NCBI GenBank assembly: GCA_013289615.1
Contig: JABCZO010000004.1
Coordinates: 62,001-126,000, forward strand
Direction of reading: 5' to 3'
DNA from: Gammaproteobacteria bacterium
GTDB lineage: Bacteria; Pseudomonadota; Gammaproteobacteria; Steroidobacterales; Steroidobacteraceae
Length of the DNA stretch: 64,000 bases
The notes under the pieces were generated by a model, which was given only the letters and a program-made list of their open reading frames with translations, ran no database searches and was not told the origin of the DNA. Made by a program: the position numbers and the translations under genes. Position 1 is the first letter of the stretch, and each line of letters opens with the position of its first letter. Below, piece by piece: positions 62,270 to 64,000 of the stretch.

Positions 62270-62952
62270 TGCGCACCCAGCGCCTGGCGTTCGGCGCCGC
62301 CGGGGCGCCTGCCACCCGCATCGTGCTGCTGCCGGGGGCTTATCATGCGCTCGAGGAATTCATTGCGGCCGGCTTTGATCAGGCGCTGCGCCAGCGCCAA
62401 CTGGCGGCGGAACTGATCCTGGCCGCCCCCGAGCTGGCGCACCTGAATGATCGCGGCTGGCTGGCGCAGCTGCACACCGAGGTGATCGCCCCGGCGCGCG
62501 CTGGTGGCGGCGGGCAACTGTGGCTCGGTGGCATATCGCTGGGAGGCTACATGGCGTTGCGCTTTGCCGCCGAGGGTGCCGATGAGATCGACGGCCTGTG
62601 CCTGCTGGCGCCGTACCTGGGCAGCCGCATCATTGCGGCCGAAATCGCCGCGCACGCGAGCCTGGCGAGCTGGAAGCCCGGCGCGCTCGCCGACGATGAC
62701 GACGATCGGCGCATCTGGCGCTTCGTGCAGCGCCTGCCGGCGATGCGCGCCGCGCCGCGTGTCTTTCTGGGCTACGGGCGCGTGGATCGCTTTGCCGACA
62801 CGCAGCGGCTGCTTAGCGGCGCGCTGCCCCCGGCCTGCAGCTGCGTGATTGCCGGCGGCCACGACTGGCCGGTGTGGCGAGCGCTGTGGGATAGGTTTCT
62901 GGATGCGCTCGCCGGTGGCGCGAATGCCGGTGGCGCGAACCCACGCCGATGA
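62269..62952 (+). CDS. Alpha/beta hydrolase
   Basis: A 227-residue hydrolase. The nucleophile elbow is GGISLGGYMAL (Ser at about 90), with likely Asp in GYGRVDRFA (about 170) and His in GGHDWPVW (about 199). The N-terminal LLPGAYHALEEF may form the oxyanion hole. It could be the thioesterase or lipase that releases or edits cluster products, taking the place of the ApeK-type thioesterase of other clusters. That is inference. TGATG overlap with the exporter gene; the C-terminus has a short Gly-Ala-Asn repeat. Confidence 0.82.
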   Translation: MRTQRLAFGAAGAPATRIVLLPGAYHALEEFIAAGFDQALRQRQLAAELILAAPELAHLNDRGWLAQLHTEVIAPARAGGGGQLWLGGISLGGYMALRFAAEGADEIDGLCLLAPYLGSRIIAAEIAAHASLASWKPGALADDDDDRRIWRFVQRLPAMRAAPRVFLGYGRVDRFADTQRLLSGALPPACSCVIAGGHDWPVWRALWDRFLDALAGGANAGGANPRR

Positions 62953-63770
62953 ACGATCAACTGCCGCCCACAGCGCCACGCTGGAAGCCCTCGCCGTTGC
63001 TGCTTGCCTCGGTACTGCTGCATGCCGGCGCGGCGCTCGCTACGCTGCTGCGCCCGCAGTGGTGGCCGTGGACGCTGGGGGCGGTGATCGGCAACCAGCT
63101 GCTGCTCACCGCGCTCGGCCTGTGGCCGCGCAGCGGCGGCCTGGGCGCCAACATGACGCGCCTGCCGGCCGCGGCCGCGGCGCGCGGTGAAGTCGCGATC
63201 ACGATCGATGACGGGCCGGATCCCGAGGTCACGCCGCGGGTGCTGGCGATCCTGGCCGAACATCGTGTGGCGGTGACCTTCTTCTGCATCGGCGAGCGCG
63301 CGGCGCGCTTCCCGGGCTGCGTGCGCGACTGCGCCGCGGCCGGACACGCGATCGAGAATCACAGCTACCGCCATGGACACAATTTCTCGCTGCTCGGCCT
63401 CGGGTCGATCGGGCGCGAGATATCCCGCGCACAGCAAGTCCTCAGCGCCTTGAGCGGCTCGGCACCGCGCTTCTTTCGCGCCCCGGCGGGCCTGCGCAAT
63501 CCGCTGCTCGATCCGGTGTTGCAGCGGCAGGGATTGCAGCTGGTGAGCTGGACGCGCCGTGGTTTCGACACCGTCAGCACCGATGCGGCCGGCGTGCTGG
63601 CGCGCCTGACGCGTAACCTGTGCGCCGGGGATATCCTGCTGCTGCACGATGGCCACGCGAGCCGTGATAGCACCGGCACGCCAGTCGTCCTGGCGGTCCT
63701 GCCGCGCCTGATCGCGGCCATCGGCGAGCGCTCGCTGCGGCCGGTTACACTGCGCGAGGCGCTGCGATGA
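62949..63770 (+). CDS. Polysaccharide deacetylase (NodB family) with membrane anchor
   Basis: A 273-residue protein with two N-terminal hydrophobic helices (about 17-36 and 42-60) that place the catalytic domain outside the membrane or near it. The NodB domain shows TIDDGPDPEVTP (metal Asp pair at about 87-88), HSYRHGHNF (HxxxH-type ligands at about 139-143), RAPAGLRNP, and DILLLHDG. The family removes N- or O-acetyl groups from glycans. It is an unexpected member of an aryl-polyene cluster and may act on the sugar added by the GT2 enzyme. ATGA overlaps on both sides. Confidence 0.86.
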   Translation: MNDQLPPTAPRWKPSPLLLASVLLHAGAALATLLRPQWWPWTLGAVIGNQLLLTALGLWPRSGGLGANMTRLPAAAAARGEVAITIDDGPDPEVTPRVLAILAEHRVAVTFFCIGERAARFPGCVRDCAAAGHAIENHSYRHGHNFSLLGLGSIGREISRAQQVLSALSGSAPRFFRAPAGLRNPLLDPVLQRQGLQLVSWTRRGFDTVSTDAAGVLARLTRNLCAGDILLLHDGHASRDSTGTPVVLAVLPRLIAAIGERSLRPVTLREALR

Positions 63771-64000
63771 GCGTCGCGGCGCTGCCGGCCGAGCTGCTGG
63801 AGGCGGCCCGCGCGCCCTATCGGAGCATCGGCCGCTTCGCCCACGGCTTCGCCGGCGGCAAGCTCGCCGCTGATCCGGCCTATCGCGCCATTCTCGAGCG
63901 CGGCCTGCTGCAGGGGCACGAGCGGGTGCTCGACCTGGGCTGCGGACTGGCCCTGCTGGCCGCGGTGCTGCGCGCGGCGGAGCGCTGCAGCCAGGACGGA
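63767..64000 (+). CDS. SAM-dependent methyltransferase, cut by the window end
   Basis: The first 78 codons are visible. They start at ATG 63767, overlapping the deacetylase stop as ATGA. After an N-terminal helical stretch, the segment RVLDLGCGLALLAAVLRAAE (about 53-72) is motif I of class I methyltransferases. Methyltransferases in aryl-polyene clusters methylate the aryl ring or its hydroxyl. The remainder, including substrate-binding parts, lies outside the window. Confidence 0.8.
   Translation, partial: MSVAALPAELLEAARAPYRSIGRFAHGFAGGKLAADPAYRAILERGLLQGHERVLDLGCGLALLAAVLRAAERCSQDG

Noticed and set aside
1..64000. tRNA, rRNA, insertion sequences, prophage or CRISPR arrays
   Set aside because: Intergenic gaps are short and none shows cloverleaf, transposase, integrase or regularly spaced repeats. 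The only repeats found are in-frame coding repeats.

Overview
The window is a strongly GC-rich bacterial chromosome segment packed with genes and with no rRNA, tRNA, insertion sequence, phage or CRISPR signal. Gene content and order (yceD-rpmF-fabH, rne/rluC, lpxK-ycaR-kdsB, lolCDE, mfd-csiV, rpoE-rseA-rseB-lepA-lepB-rnc-era-recO-pdxJ-acpS, sdhCDAB-sdhE) are those of a gammaproteobacterium. A xanthomonadin/aryl-polyene-type pigment cluster at the right end points towards the Xanthomonadales/Nevskiales/Steroidobacter side of the class. That placement is inference from content, not from a search.

Layout. 0.4-8.2 kb: an Lpp-like alanine-zipper lipoprotein with an intrinsic terminator, a yceD-rpmF-fabH operon (no plsX) with a near-consensus promoter almost on top of the yceD start, divergent maf/yceF, an unknown exported protein, and rluC divergent from rne, with a long rne leader. 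8.2-17 kb: envelope biogenesis (kdsB, ycaR, lpxK, msbA, exbD, exbB, a DUF2062 protein, lolD, two LolC/E permeases). 17-22 kb: a small exported protein and a four-gene ABC efflux system (adaptor, ATPase, two permeases) without an outer-membrane partner. 22-26 kb: mfd and csiV.

26.2-41.4 kb is one 15-kb block on the minus strand. It starts at rpoE under a SigmaE-type promoter and runs through rseA, rseB, a glutaredoxin-like gene, lepA, lepB, a DUF4845 gene, rnc, era, recO, pdxJ, acpS, a 3'-5' exonuclease, a TRAM-less rlmD, a CYTH protein, nagZ, a PAS/LOV-like protein with a degenerate GGDEF, a DUF2147 protein and a MAPEG protein. Many neighbours overlap by 1-4 nt, implying translational coupling. 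41.5-46.3 kb is a succinate dehydrogenase locus with three assembly-type factors: SdhE, a DUF1674/SDHAF4-like protein, and divergent YgfZ. A GAF-PAS-PAS-GGDEF-EAL protein follows.

49.1-64.0 kb holds the accessory region: a DUF374 acyltransferase, then a co-directional cluster of an acyl-AMP ligase fused to a carrier domain, a flavin-dependent halogenase-like enzyme, a XanB2-type chorismatase, a MipA/OmpV porin-like protein, a GT2 glycosyltransferase, a stand-alone ACP, an aryl-AMP ligase, a hotdog dehydratase, an LpxL-like acyltransferase, a LolA-like protein, an MMPL/RND exporter, an alpha/beta hydrolase, a NodB-type deacetylase and a methyltransferase cut by the window end. This reads as most of an aryl-polyene pathway: hydroxybenzoate from chorismate, loading on ACP, elongation by ketosynthases presumably beyond the right edge, possible halogenation, attachment to a lipid or glycan, and export to the outer membrane.

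A recurring oddity is in-frame tandem repeats in disordered tails or linkers of essential proteins (RNase E, AcpS, RluC, the HlyD-like adaptor, possibly RseB).
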